From assembly GCA_022360095.1 (NCBI GenBank), contig JAKSDK010000312.1, positions 62,001 to 126,000 on the forward strand: a stretch of DNA of 64,000 nucleotides. The letters are read 5' to 3'. Source of the DNA: Phycisphaerales bacterium. GTDB taxonomy: Bacteria > Planctomycetota > Phycisphaerae > UBA1845 > UTPLA1. The notes beneath the pieces are model-generated. The model had not been told where the DNA came from and did not search any database. It was given only the letters and a program-made list of their open reading frames with translations. Positions within the stretch are counted from its first letter, which is position 1. Each line of letters opens with the position of its first letter. This document shows, one piece after another, positions 17,406-27,125 of the stretch. Both the position numbers and the translations under genes were made by a program.

Positions 17406-20400
17406 ATGGACGCTCTGTTTTCATTGGATCGGTTTGACCAGCCCGTTTATCTCTGGTTGGTTCTGGTCATCGTGATCATGTGGTGGCTGTCGCGGCGATC
17501 ACTCGCCGGCCTCGGGCCTGTTCGCAGCAAACTTTGCATGGGAACCCGAAGCATTGTGGTCATCCTGCTGGTCCTTGCGATCGCCGGCACTCACAAGATC
17601 TTGAAAAACGACGATCTCAACGTCCTGTTTTTGCTGGACATGTCCAAGTCCGTGCCCGCTGAAGTGCGGCGATTGGCCGAGCAGTTCGTTCTGGATACCA
17701 CGCGCGACATGAGAAAGGATGACCGGGCCGCCATCCTGACGTTTGACGGCCAGACCAACATCGAACAGCTTCCGAGTCGGCCGGGCGCCGACGGGGGAAT
17801 CTATGTCGCTCCGCCTTTCGGGGACGGCCAGCGTCCGGATCAGACGAATGTGGCCCAGGGATTGCGCATGGCCGCCGCGTGTGCACTCGACAACACGAAC
17901 AATCGCGTGGTCATCCTCTCGGACGGGAATCAAAATGTCGGTGACGTTCTCGAAGAGGCCAAGACCGCCAGCGCGAATCGTTTGACGATCGACGTCGTTC
18001 CTCTCCGCTATCAACACGGCGCCGAGATCGTTTTCGAGCAGTTGCGCGCGCCGCCCTATGCCAATCTTCACGAACAGATATCGCTGCGGATGATCATCGG
18101 CAGCGATCGGCCGACGAGCGGGCGGATTCTGATTCACCAGCGTGTCGGCGAAAAGGAGGAGCTGATCGATCTGGACCCCGATGATCCGACGGAATCGGGA
18201 CAACTCGTTCAACTGGAAGCGGGAAAGAATCCGTTCAAGTTCACACTTCCTATTAACGCACAACGGGCTCACGAATTTCGCGCAGAGTTCGTTCCCGACA
18301 ATCTCAACGTCGATGTGATCGCCGAGAACAACATGGCGAGGACATTTACCAATGTCGAAGGTCCGCAGACGGTTCTTTTCATCGGCTCCGAAAGGGGGCG
18401 CGACGATGATCAGATGCTGATCGATGCGCTCGATCAGGAAGACATCCGCGTTCATTGGGCCTCGGCGGAATCCGTCGATCTCCGAACCACCATTCTTCAA
18501 GACTTCGCCGCCGTGATTTTGGCCAACGTCGGGGCGGATAATTTCAGTTCCGATCAGCAACGTGCCTTGGCCACCTATGTCCGTGACCTTGGCGGCGGTT
18601 TGGTCATGGTCGGCGGAGACGACAGCTTCGGTGCCGGGGGCTGGCAGGGCTCCGTTGTCGAGGACGTCATGCCGGTCCGGTTTGATGTGGATGCCGTGCG
18701 TCAGATTCCGCGCGGTGCGCTCGCCATTGTCATGCATTCCTGTGAGATGCCTCAAGGCAACAAGTGGGGGATCGAGACGGCGGTTGCGGCGCTGAAGACG
18801 CTGAGTCGGCTTGATTATTTCGGCGTGATCGGCGCGGGCGGGACGGGACACCACTGGGAAGTGCCCATGCAACCCGCCACCAACAAAGACGCGATCAAGC
18901 GTCAGCTCAAGAACATGCAGAACGCGGACATGTTTGATTTCCAGACGCCGATGAGCATGGCCTACAAGGCCCTGATGAATTGTAAGGACGCAGCCCAGCG
19001 GCACATGATCATCATTTCGGACGGCGACCCGGCCAAACCCAACATGGGTTTACTCAACAAGATGGTCGGCAACAAAGTCACGTGTTCCACGGTCGGAATT
19101 TTTCCACATAGTGGCATGGAGATCGGCACGCTGAAATGGATCGCCAAGGTCACGGGCGGGAAATATTATTTTCTGAACAAGGCCGGCGACGAGAAGATGC
19201 TGCCCAAGATTTTCATCAAGGAGGCGAAGATCGTCCGCCGGCCGCTCATTCGTGACGAAATCTTCAAACCGAAAATAAACTCTCGTTTTTCGGATCTGAT
19301 GAGGGGCATTGACGACGATCTCCCTGAACTCAAGGGCTATGTCGTGACGACGCCGCGCAGGGAAGCTGATGTCGAGCTTCCCTTGTTGACAAAGCGCGGG
19401 GATCCCCTGATGGCCCATTGGCTTTGCGGCTTCGGACGCACGGTGGCGTTTACCAGTGGTTGGTGGCGCCATTGGGGCACGGAGTGGCCCGCGTGGCCCG
19501 GCTTCAACAAGTTCTGGGCTCAGACCGTCCGCTGGTGCATGCAGCAGGGCTCGGCCGCGAATTACGACGTGACGACGACGCTTGAAGGGGATGAGGGGCA
19601 CGTCATTATCGAGAGCATGGACGAATCGGAAGGCTTCGCGAACTTCCGCCAGTTTCAGGGCCGTGTCGTCAAACCGGATGGAGAGACAGCCATCCTGCCC
19701 ATCGTTCAAACCGGCCCCGGACGTTACGAAGCCAAGTTCAAGACCAATCAGAGAGGCACCAATCTGATCCATGTGACGGCCAAACCGGAGAGCGCGAAGG
19801 AAAAGCCCGTCGTCATTCGCACGGGCGTCACCGTCGCCTATTCTCCCGAGTATAAGGATCTCAGCACGAACGAAGCCTTGCTCGCCGAAGTCGCGCTCGA
19901 GACCGGGGGGCGCGTCCTGACGACCGAAACCCAGAGCGACGTGGTGTTCGCTCACAATCTGTCGCCGGTCACTTCTCGCACGCCGATTTGGGATACCTTG
20001 CTCAAGTTGGCGGTGATCGCGTTCTTGTTGGACGTTGCGTTTCGCCGAATCGCGATCGATCCGATCAAAGTGATGGCCACGACACGGACCTATATCGCCA
20101 GTCTCGCGGGCCGGTTTGGTGCGGGTCGTCGCGCCGAGAAAACGTTGACCGATCTTCGCGGGATTCGTGAGCGAGTGCGCTCAGAGCAAACGAAGGAAGG
20201 GGATGCCGCCGTGCTCAAGCCGTCGGCCCCTCCGCCGATTTCCGGTTCATTGGAAACGCCCGGGCCGGGTCCGGACGCGTCAAGCAAGTTCGACGCAGGT
20301 GATTCCGCAAAGAAGCCGGCCAAGGACCTTGCCGCGGCAATGGGGGGACATCAGGACGGCTCGGGGGAACCGGCCAAGCGCAAGCCGTCGACCAAGAAAG

Positions 20401-20480
20401 ACGACGAGCCGCAGGAATCCACGACGGCCCGGTTGCTCAAGGCCAAACGACGGGCCAAGGATCAGGAAGGTAAGGAGTAG
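17406..20480 (+). CDS. Large VWA and glutamine-amidotransferase-like membrane protein
   Basis: About 1024 residues. Two N-terminal transmembrane helices (about residues 18-34 and 50-66, counted from GTG 17397) precede a VWA domain with an intact DMSKS metal site at 81-85. A class I glutamine-amidotransferase-like fold follows (about 320-420, ending GGGLVMVGGDDSFGAGGW) without an obvious catalytic Cys, then a second VWA-like region (about 430-610) whose first metal motif is degenerate (MHSCEM). A last membrane helix lies near 870-885, and the tail is long, charged and Pro-rich. This architecture is common in Planctomycetota next to MoxR ATPases, as here. MoxR-VWA pairs are generally thought to act as metal-insertion or folding machines; the substrate here is unknown. 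Confidence 0.88.
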   Translation: MDALFSLDRFDQPVYLWLVLVIVIMWWLSRRSLAGLGPVRSKLCMGTRSIVVILLVLAIAGTHKILKNDDLNVLFLLDMSKSVPAEVRRLAEQFVLDTTRDMRKDDRAAILTFDGQTNIEQLPSRPGADGGIYVAPPFGDGQRPDQTNVAQGLRMAAACALDNTNNRVVILSDGNQNVGDVLEEAKTASANRLTIDVVPLRYQHGAEIVFEQLRAPPYANLHEQISLRMIIGSDRPTSGRILIHQRVGEKEELIDLDPDDPTESGQLVQLEAGKNPFKFTLPINAQRAHEFRAEFVPDNLNVDVIAENNMARTFTNVEGPQTVLFIGSERGRDDDQMLIDALDQEDIRVHWASAESVDLRTTILQDFAAVILANVGADNFSSDQQRALATYVRDLGGGLVMVGGDDSFGAGGWQGSVVEDVMPVRFDVDAVRQIPRGALAIVMHSCEMPQGNKWGIETAVAALKTLSRLDYFGVIGAGGTGHHWEVPMQPATNKDAIKRQLKNMQNADMFDFQTPMSMAYKALMNCKDAAQRHMIIISDGDPAKPNMGLLNKMVGNKVTCSTVGIFPHSGMEIGTLKWIAKVTGGKYYFLNKAGDEKMLPKIFIKEAKIVRRPLIRDEIFKPKINSRFSDLMRGIDDDLPELKGYVVTTPRREADVELPLLTKRGDPLMAHWLCGFGRTVAFTSGWWRHWGTEWPAWPGFNKFWAQTVRWCMQQGSAANYDVTTTLEGDEGHVIIESMDESEGFANFRQFQGRVVKPDGETAILPIVQTGPGRYEAKFKTNQRGTNLIHVTAKPESAKEKPVVIRTGVTVAYSPEYKDLSTNEALLAEVALETGGRVLTTETQSDVVFAHNLSPVTSRTPIWDTLLKLAVIAFLLDVAFRRIAIDPIKVMATTRTYIASLAGRFGAGRRAEKTLTDLRGIRERVRSEQTKEGDAAVLKPSAPPPISGSLETPGPGPDASSKFDAGDSAKKPAKDLAAAMGGHQDGSGEPAKRKPSTKKDDEPQESTTARLLKAKRRAKDQEGKE

Positions 20481-20609
20481 CTGTCCGTTTTTACGGTCAG
20501 AACGTTGTTCGAGACTCTCATCGTGTTCCAGCACGAGCGTGTCGACACGGTGAGCGTTTATCACTAGGCTGAGAGCCGGGTAGCAGCCAGTTAAAGATGG
20601 AGCCGATGT

Positions 20610-21626
20610 ATGACCCAGATTGACCCAGCGATTCAGAAAGCCACTGACGAATTCCGCGCCAAGTTCAAGGCGGTCAAAGACGAAATCGGCAAGGCCATCG
20701 TCGGTCATGACGAAATCGTTCAAGGCGTGTTGACCTGTCTGTTCACGGGCGGCCACGCGTTATTGGAGGGAGTGCCCGGGTTGGGCAAGACCTATTTGAT
20801 TCGAAGCATGTCCGAGGCTTTGAACCTCGCGTTCTCGCGTGTGCAGTTCACGCCCGACCTGATGCCGGCGGATATCATCGGCACGAACATCATCGTCGAA
20901 GACCCGGAGACGGGGCGCCGTCGTTTTGAATTTCAGAAAGGTCCGTTGTTTGCTCAATTGGTTCTTGCTGACGAGATCAACCGCGCTACGCCGAAAACGC
21001 AGTCGGCCCTGTTGGAGGCGATGCAGGAGAAATCCGTCACGGCGGCCGGCACGCGATACTTGATGGACCCGCCTTTCTTTGTCATGGCGACGCAGAACCC
21101 CATCGAACAGGAGGGCACCTACCCGTTGCCCGAAGCCCAGCTCGACCGGTTCTTCTTCAAGCTGATCGTGAACTACTCGAAGCGCGAGGAGCTCAACACG
21201 ATCGTCGAGCGCACCACGACCGGGCATAAGCCGGACCTTAAACCGGTGATGAACGCCGACCAGATCGTAGGGGCCCAGAAGCTGGTGCAGCGCGTCGTCG
21301 TGGCCAAGCACGTGCAGGACTACGGCATTCGCCTGACGCTGGCGACGCATCCACAGGGCGAGTTCGCCACGGAACAGACCAATCGCTATGTTCGCTGGGG
21401 CAGCTCTCCCCGTGGCGCCCAGGCGGTGATTCTGGCTGCGAAGGTCCAGGCCCTGCTCGATGGCCGCTACAACGTCAGCTTTGAGGACATCGGTCAAGTT
21501 TTCCTGCCCGCTCTGCGGCATCGCGTTCTGCTGAACTTTGAGGCTCAGGCCGAAGGTCTCGACCCCGACGTCGTGCTTCAGGACATCCTCGACAAGACGC
21601 CGACGAAGGCTGATATCGCGGCGTAA
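20610..21626 (+). CDS. MoxR family AAA+ ATPase
   Basis: A cytosolic AAA+ ATPase of 338 residues. It shows Walker A GVPGLGKT (54-61), Walker B ending LADE (119-122), the MoxR stretch TPDLMPADIIGT, sensor 1 MATQNPIEQEGTYPLPEAQLDRF and the C-terminal lid. MoxR proteins act as chaperones with VWA partners, and one such partner lies directly upstream. The DUF58 and Bat genes that often follow moxR are absent: a strong terminator follows instead. GGAG about eight bases upstream supports the ATG. Confidence 0.95.
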   Translation: MTQIDPAIQKATDEFRAKFKAVKDEIGKAIVGHDEIVQGVLTCLFTGGHALLEGVPGLGKTYLIRSMSEALNLAFSRVQFTPDLMPADIIGTNIIVEDPETGRRRFEFQKGPLFAQLVLADEINRATPKTQSALLEAMQEKSVTAAGTRYLMDPPFFVMATQNPIEQEGTYPLPEAQLDRFFFKLIVNYSKREELNTIVERTTTGHKPDLKPVMNADQIVGAQKLVQRVVVAKHVQDYGIRLTLATHPQGEFATEQTNRYVRWGSSPRGAQAVILAAKVQALLDGRYNVSFEDIGQVFLPALRHRVLLNFEAQAEGLDPDVVLQDILDKTPTKADIAA

Positions 21627-21662
21627 AGGAAAGTCGGGACTTATCAAGCGTTTCCGATGATC

Positions 21663-21697
21663 AAAGCCCCGGCCAGGCATGCCTGACCGGGGCTTTT
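21663..21697 (+). terminator. Strong Rho-independent terminator
   Basis: AAAGCCCCGG (21663-21672) pairs with CCGGGGCTTTT, and the enclosed CAGGCATGCCTG is itself palindromic. It lies about 40 bases after moxR. Confidence 0.85.
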
Positions 21698-21930
21698 GTT
21701 GGCGCAAGCCCCATTATTGTCGGACGTGAATCTCCGACCATTGCTGGAAGCAAGGGGTGAGCGTCCACGCCTCGATGAGCTATGGACCCGAAACCGGCCT
21801 TCGACGTACAATGTTGTTTGGTTATTTGTGGCCCGCCGACTCAAATAACATCCTTACCTTGCACCTAACGAGGAAGGCCATCGTCTTCATCATTTCCGGG
21901 TTTCATATTGCCCGTTGCGAAGACGCATTG
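21698..21930. other. Intergenic stretch with no supported gene
   Basis: Between the moxR terminator and the ribosome site of the P-domain protein. No gene, RNA or convincing promoter was recognised. Confidence 0.5.
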
Positions 21931-21944
21931 AGGAGGATTGACTG

Positions 21945-23501
21945 ATGCATCTGACAAGAGGGTCTTCAAGGCGTTTTGTCACCGTCACCAGCGCGGTGGC
22001 CTTGTTTGTCACGGGCCTGACTCTTCAAACCGTATGGGGCCTTGCTCCGCCGCCGCCGCCCAACGGCTGCTCGACCACGACCACGATTTCCAGCATCGAT
22101 CCGGCCCTCCCCGCGGCGATCACCGACAATAATACGACTACGTCGACCATCACGGTCAGCGGTCTCGACCCGTTCATCTGGGACGTCGACCTTGAGACCT
22201 TCATTCTCCACACCTCCTGCGGCGATCTCGACATCACCCTGACCTCACCGGCCGGAACCGTTGTGACGATCACGACCGACAACGGCGGCGCTTTCGACAA
22301 CGTCTTCAACGGCACCCGATGGGATGACGATGCCGCCGATCCGACCAGTTTCCCAGGTCCGGTGACTGACCAGGCGTTTGCCAACAGCGTGGTCGCCACG
22401 TCGCTGGTGCCCGAGGAGGCCATGGGCGCCTTCATCGGCGAAAACCCCAACGGTGTCTGGACACTGGATATCACCGATGATGCTGTGACCAATCAGGGCA
22501 TGCTCCTCGCGTGGTCGTTGATCATCACGACCATTCCCGCAGCACCGGTCAATACAACCCGGAGCTTCGGCCCGGTCGCCGGTTTGCCGGCGGCGATCAA
22601 CGCCTTCGGCACGGTCGACTCGACCTTGACGCTGGACGGTCTTCCTCCGTTTCTCTGTGAGGTCGATCTGACGACCACCATCACTCACGGCTTGCCGAAC
22701 GATCTCAACATTACCTTGATCGCGCCGGGCGGGACCCGCGTGACGATCTCGAGCCGCAACGGCGGAACAAGCGTCGTCGCCTTCAACGGCACCCTGTGGG
22801 ACGACGACGCCGGCGACACCAATCCGCCGGGCCCGGTGACCGACAACACCTTCGTCGGCAACGTCGTCGAAACCCCGCTGGTGCCCGAGGAAGCCATGGC
22901 CGCCTTGATCGGCGAAGACCCCAACGGGACCTGGATCCTCAGAATCAGCAATGTCTTCACCGTCACCGGCCAACTGAACGATTGGGTCCTCACCCTGACG
23001 ACCTGCCACGCTCCCGACCATGATGGCGACGGCGACGGCATCATCGACGCGTGCGATCCGTGTCCGCTCGACAATCCGGACGACAGCGATGGCGACGGTG
23101 TATGCGACAGCAACGACGGCTGCCCGAACGACGCCAACAAGCTGGCCCCCGGCCTGTGTGGATGTGGTGCAACGGAAGACGACAGTGACGGTGACGGCGT
23201 GCCTGATTGCGTCGACCCGTGTCCCAATGACCCCAACAAGGTCCTACCGGGCCTGTGCGGTTGTGGCAATCCCGATGTTGACAGCGACGGCGACGGGCGG
23301 CTGGACTGTGTCGACAACTGTCCGAATAATCCCAACCCGCTTCAGGAGGACGACGACGGCGACGGCCTCGGGAACGCATGCGACGCGGCGGCGGGCCAAC
23401 CCTGTCCGGGAGCGGGCATGATGATGACACCGATGACCCTGCTGGGCATCGGCTGGATGCGGCGTCGAAAAGGCCGGCGGGCCGGTACGGTCAGATTCTA
23501 A
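21945..23501 (+). CDS. Secreted protein with tandem P-domains and thrombospondin type 3 repeats
   Basis: AGGAGG eight bases upstream fixes the ATG. An N-terminal signal peptide is followed by two proprotein-convertase P-domains (about residues 45-205 and 210-365). Each has the DLxITLxxPxGTxVTI strand and a closing GxWxLxIxD/N segment. Next come calcium-binding DxDGDGxxDxxDxCP thrombospondin type 3 repeats, spaced by PGLCGCG units. The C-terminus is a short hydrophobic stretch preceded by Cys and followed by an Arg/Lys cluster (RRRKGRR), reminiscent of a sortase-like CTERM anchor. P-domains usually accompany proteases, but no protease domain is present. Function unknown; location is probably cell surface or secreted. 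Confidence 0.85.
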   Translation: MHLTRGSSRRFVTVTSAVALFVTGLTLQTVWGLAPPPPPNGCSTTTTISSIDPALPAAITDNNTTTSTITVSGLDPFIWDVDLETFILHTSCGDLDITLTSPAGTVVTITTDNGGAFDNVFNGTRWDDDAADPTSFPGPVTDQAFANSVVATSLVPEEAMGAFIGENPNGVWTLDITDDAVTNQGMLLAWSLIITTIPAAPVNTTRSFGPVAGLPAAINAFGTVDSTLTLDGLPPFLCEVDLTTTITHGLPNDLNITLIAPGGTRVTISSRNGGTSVVAFNGTLWDDDAGDTNPPGPVTDNTFVGNVVETPLVPEEAMAALIGEDPNGTWILRISNVFTVTGQLNDWVLTLTTCHAPDHDGDGDGIIDACDPCPLDNPDDSDGDGVCDSNDGCPNDANKLAPGLCGCGATEDDSDGDGVPDCVDPCPNDPNKVLPGLCGCGNPDVDSDGDGRLDCVDNCPNNPNPLQEDDDGDGLGNACDAAAGQPCPGAGMMMTPMTLLGIGWMRRRKGRRAGTVRF

Positions 23502-23510
23502 ATGGCGGCG

Positions 23511-23933
23511 TCATTGTTTGACGACCAGGACTGAGCACGGCGCTTTACGAACCACCTGCTCCGCGACACTTCCCAGCAACAAACGGGCGACACCGGATCG
23601 CCCCTTTGTGCCGATGACGACGACCGTCGCTCCGGCTTCTTCAGCGACACGCAGAATTTCATCCGCCGGGTCGCCTTTGAGCAGCTGATATTCGCAGTCG
23701 ATATCGTCGATGGACGCCGCAATTTCCTTCAATCGCCGCTCCACCGATTCCGACGCGTCTTCGTGCGTGCCGTGATGCAGCATGCCCTCACCCTCCTTCG
23801 GCGAGGGCACTTCCAAGACGTGGACGAGCAAGATGCCGGCGCTCGCCATCTTTGCGTAGGTTCGCGCCTGCGTCATGGCCAGTTCGGCATTGTCCGAGAA
23901 ATCTGTTGCGAAAAGCACGGTCGGTTTGTTCAT
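23511..23933 (-). CDS. Universal stress protein (UspA family)
   Basis: A 140-residue cytosolic UspA-fold protein. The ATP-binding signature G-2x-G-9x-G-S is intact at GTKGRSGVARLLLGS near the C-terminus, so it is of the ATP-binding type. ATG 23933 is chosen because GGAG lies seven bases upstream; the open frame extends to 23984 without a ribosome site. It converges on the P-domain gene with nine bases between the stops. Stress role is known for the family only. Confidence 0.92.
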   Translation of the reverse strand: MNKPTVLFATDFSDNAELAMTQARTYAKMASAGILLVHVLEVPSPKEGEGMLHHGTHEDASESVERRLKEIAASIDDIDCEYQLLKGDPADEILRVAEEAGATVVVIGTKGRSGVARLLLGSVAEQVVRKAPCSVLVVKQ

Positions 23934-24150
23934 CGGCTTACTCCATTTGAGGGTTCCCGTGCATCGAGTGTCCGCTCGATTCATTCCCGGGAAAAGCTCA
24001 TACCCGATTTTTCCTCACGTTCACTCCGGTTTCAATGTTAATCCGACCTGACTCTGAAAGCACGTCGTAAGCTGGGGTATCATCTGGGGGGGATGTTATG
24101 GTGACCTTTGCCTCCAAAGCGTGGCTGCGGCCTAGGAGAGGAGTCCGGTG

Positions 24151-24234
24151 ATGAACGAAGAGCGATCATCATCCGTGAGTGAAATCCGTGATCTTGTTCA
24201 AAGCCCCTGGCGGGAGCCAGGGGTTTCAGAGTGA
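24151..24234 (+). CDS. Possible 27-residue small ORF
   Basis: ATG 24151 follows AGGAGAGGAG (24134-24143) at seven bases and runs 27 codons to TGA. Its 3' half overlaps the hairpin at 24200-24227. The product is polar, with no recognised motif. A strong ribosome site is the only support, so this may be chance. The remainder of 23934-24300 shows nothing else. Confidence 0.2.
   Translation: MNEERSSSVSEIRDLVQSPWREPGVSE
24200..24227 (-). terminator. Hairpin, probable terminator of the methyltransferase gene
   Basis: CCCCTGGC (24204-24211) and GCCAGGGG (24216-24223) pair around a GGGA loop, flanked by AAAG and TTTC. The T tract on the minus strand is short (CTTTG), so efficiency is uncertain. Confidence 0.5.
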
Positions 24235-24300
24235 GGCGCGGTGCAATGTTGGTGAATGGGCGAAACCCGGTGCTTCCGCCCGGAGCTTTTCGTTGGTCGA

Positions 24301-25467
24301 CTAGCAGCAGCCTTCGGGGCCGCAGCAATCGGCGGCTTCGGTCGTCACTTTGTAATCCACGCCTTTGGTTTCGCGCGGGTGCCGAAGGACCGTGCGCTTG
24401 CAGTCGAAGGGCACGGCGTCTTCCGAAGCGACGGCTTCGTGCGGCTCGATGAAGCTGAACTGATCGCGGTAGGGGCCGTTCCGCAGCAGATTGAACGTCT
24501 TTTCGCATACGGCGATGCGGGCGCCACGGGGATAGCGGTGGCCGTCGTCATCCTGCACGGCGGAGAACGGACCTTTGTAGACAACGGCCTGATTGTGTTC
24601 GTAGCAGGGGCCTTGTTTGCCCTTGTAAGCACTGACGGTCATTGAACGAAACTCGATCCCTTCGACCGTTTGCCAGGGTTTGTCGTCCAGTTTCAGAATT
24701 TCGATGCCGTGGAAGCCGGCGTCTTCAAACGCTTTGAGGAACAGGTCCTCCCGGAATGCGCCGCTGATGCAACCGCTCCAGAGCTCCGGGTCCTGCTGCA
24801 GATGATCGGGCACGTCCTCATCGCTGACGACGTCGCTGATGACGGCGCGACCGCCTTTGCGGAGGATGCGGAACATCTCCGAGAAGAGCTTCGACTTGTC
24901 CTCCGGCCGGACGAGGTTGAGCACGCAGTTGGAAACGATCAGGTCAATGCTGTTGTCGGCGACGACAGGCGAGGTTTGGGAGATTTCCCGGCCATAAGAT
25001 TCGAGTGCCGTCAGGTCGGCGGCGGACCGGGCCGGGCGCTCTTTAAGCCAGGCGTCCACTTTCTCCAGATCAAGTCGCAAGTCCTGAATTCGCGCCTTGC
25101 GAAACTCGACGTTGGCGTAGCCGATTTTCCGGGTGATCTCCTCGCGGTATTGCCGGGCGAGCGCCAGCATGTCGTCGTTCATGTCGATGCCGATGACACG
25201 GCCGTTGGGGCCGACGCGTTGGGACATGATGTAGCACGCCTTGCCGGCGCCGCTGCCGAGATCGAGGACGATCTGGCCTTCTTCGCAATGAGCCGTCGGG
25301 TCGCCGCAGCCGTAGTCCTTGTCGATGATTTCCTGGGGGATGGCTGCCAGGTATTTTTCGTCATAACTCGAAGACGGGCAGCAAAGGGCCTCCTGGGCGA
25401 CTTTGGCCCCTTCCGAATAGCGGGACCTGACGGCCTTTTCCACGTCCATGGCAGGATTGATGCTCAC
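24301..25467 (-). CDS. arsM: ArsM-type arsenite methyltransferase
   Basis: A SAM-dependent methyltransferase of 388 residues. Motif I is VLDLGSGAGK (67-76). Cysteines lie where ArsM enzymes bind As(III): a CC pair (29-30), Cys54 in DYGCGDP, Cys61, Cys181 in SNCVLN and Cys233 in WSGCISGAF. The YDEKYLAAIPQEIIDKDYGCGDP region is typical of the subgroup linked to arsenosugar biosynthesis. The C-terminus ends in a CCGPEGCC metal-binding-like motif. No ArsR, ArsB or ArsS gene lies nearby, so regulation and pathway are not shown by context. Methylation of arsenite is inferred from the family. Confidence 0.82.
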   Translation of the reverse strand: MSINPAMDVEKAVRSRYSEGAKVAQEALCCPSSSYDEKYLAAIPQEIIDKDYGCGDPTAHCEEGQIVLDLGSGAGKACYIMSQRVGPNGRVIGIDMNDDMLALARQYREEITRKIGYANVEFRKARIQDLRLDLEKVDAWLKERPARSAADLTALESYGREISQTSPVVADNSIDLIVSNCVLNLVRPEDKSKLFSEMFRILRKGGRAVISDVVSDEDVPDHLQQDPELWSGCISGAFREDLFLKAFEDAGFHGIEILKLDDKPWQTVEGIEFRSMTVSAYKGKQGPCYEHNQAVVYKGPFSAVQDDDGHRYPRGARIAVCEKTFNLLRNGPYRDQFSFIEPHEAVASEDAVPFDCKRTVLRHPRETKGVDYKVTTEAADCCGPEGCC

Positions 25468-25591
25468 TTAGTATCTCCGAAAACGTTCAGTTAGGGCCGA
25501 TCCGGCTCGACGTTATTCTATTCATCGCGTAGAAAGTTCGCCAGAACGGCCGTTTGTTCAGACGATTATCGTTCCCAGGAGGTCATATTCC

Positions 25592-26971
25592 ATGAACACC
25601 CGTTTTCCATGCGAAACCCGCAAGATTACTTTGGTCGCTCGAGGGTCCGTGCTTGCAATCTTCGCGACCTCGCTGTTGCCTGCGACGGTTTGGGCCGGCA
25701 CCGACGATGATGCCGGTCGGGTGAAGATCGCGCAGGCCTTCGCTCAACGGCTTGCGAAGGGGAAGTTCGACGAGGCCACGGAGCGCTTTGACGAGACGAT
25801 GAAAAAGGTTCTTCCAGAGGAGAAACTACGTCAACTCTGGACCTCGTTATCCGGTCAGAGCGGAGGGTTCAAGTCCTTCGGCGAGCCTACGACGGCTAAA
25901 GTCGGAGCGCACGACGTCGTTTACATTCCTGCCGAGTTCGGAAGCACGGATCTTAGTCTCAAAGTCGTTTTTGATCACAAGAACCGTATTACGGGGTTTT
26001 TTGTTGAGCCGGCACGGGAGGCGGCAATTACGCCGACCTATCAGCCGCCCGGCTATGATCGCCAGAATCGTTATACCGAAAAGGACGTGGAGTTCGGTGA
26101 AGAACGGTGGCGGGTCAAGGGGAAGCTGACGATTCCGAACACACGAAACCTGGCGCCGGCGGTGGTTCTGGTGCATGGGTCGGGGCCGCATGACGAGGAT
26201 GAGACGATCGGGCCGAACAAGCCGTTTCGCGACTTGGCGGCGGGTTTGTCGTCGAATGGGATTGCGGTGTTGCGTTATCAAAAGCGGACGCACGCGCACC
26301 AGTTGAAGCTGGTTGCGAAAAAGACGATCACGGTGCATGAAGAAGTCATCGATGATGCGCTCGCGGCGCTGGCGTTTCTGCGCGAAGAGGCGCCCGTCAA
26401 TAAGGGGAGAATCTACCTTTTGGGGCATAGCCTCGGTGCGACGCTTGCTCCACAAATTGCCTATGAAGACAAGAAGCTTGCAGGTGTCATCATGCTCGCG
26501 GGGACGCCGCGTGACTTCTGCGAGGTGATCGAGGAACAGTTGGCGTACATCTCGTCGCTGCCCGGTCCGAATCAAGCGGCGAACAAAAAAATCTACGAAG
26601 ACTCCCGCGATATCATCGCGCGATATCGAGCAGGTAAGCTGGGGAGTGACGCTGTTCTGCTCGGTCCACCGGTTTCGTATTGGAATGAGATTTCGGAATA
26701 TGGACGGAAATCGCTTGACGTCGCCAAGCAGTTGAAATGCAGAATGCTCATTGTCAACGGAGGGCGAGATTACCAGGTCACGAAAAAAGACTATGACCTT
26801 TATCGCGGAGCATTGAAAGATCAAGAACACGTGACGTTCAAGTGGCACGAGGACTTGAATCACTTGTTCATGACGGGGAAGGGAAAGGCGACTCCGGCCG
26901 AATACGCAAAAGCGGGGCACGTTGATTCGGCGGTCATTGATCGATTGGTTATGTGGATCAAGTCGAAATAG
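25592..26971 (+). CDS. Exported alpha/beta hydrolase with N-terminal DUF3887 domain
   Basis: AGGAGGT eight bases upstream sets the ATG. A signal peptide ending near VWA-G (residue 36) is followed by a DUF3887-like domain (about 45-140), which resembles small lipocalin-like folds, and then an alpha/beta hydrolase domain. Catalytic residues are visible: nucleophile Ser280 in GHSLG, an Asp in NGGRDYQV and His in DLNHLF; the oxyanion strand is VHGSGPHDEDE. The same two-domain layout occurs in many bacterial peptidase or esterase-like proteins. The substrate is unknown. It diverges from arsM across 124 bases. Confidence 0.88.
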   Translation: MNTRFPCETRKITLVARGSVLAIFATSLLPATVWAGTDDDAGRVKIAQAFAQRLAKGKFDEATERFDETMKKVLPEEKLRQLWTSLSGQSGGFKSFGEPTTAKVGAHDVVYIPAEFGSTDLSLKVVFDHKNRITGFFVEPAREAAITPTYQPPGYDRQNRYTEKDVEFGEERWRVKGKLTIPNTRNLAPAVVLVHGSGPHDEDETIGPNKPFRDLAAGLSSNGIAVLRYQKRTHAHQLKLVAKKTITVHEEVIDDALAALAFLREEAPVNKGRIYLLGHSLGATLAPQIAYEDKKLAGVIMLAGTPRDFCEVIEEQLAYISSLPGPNQAANKKIYEDSRDIIARYRAGKLGSDAVLLGPPVSYWNEISEYGRKSLDVAKQLKCRMLIVNGGRDYQVTKKDYDLYRGALKDQEHVTFKWHEDLNHLFMTGKGKATPAEYAKAGHVDSAVIDRLVMWIKSK

Positions 26972-27125
26972 GGCGATAAGGACCTGATTCCACGGGGCTG
27001 GTTCAGAGGCGAAGGTCTTATATTCGCCGAATCTTGCCGGCGACTCCGCGCTCTCTTCGGGCTACAATGAAACAAGGCGCGAGCGGGCACCTTATGTGCT
27101 GGATGCAAGCGAGGGGAGTTCAGCC

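Noticed and set aside
17499..19004. 501-codon minus-strand frame inside the VWA gene
   Set aside because: Shadow frame with no recognisable domain; the sense VWA and GATase-like motifs are convincing.
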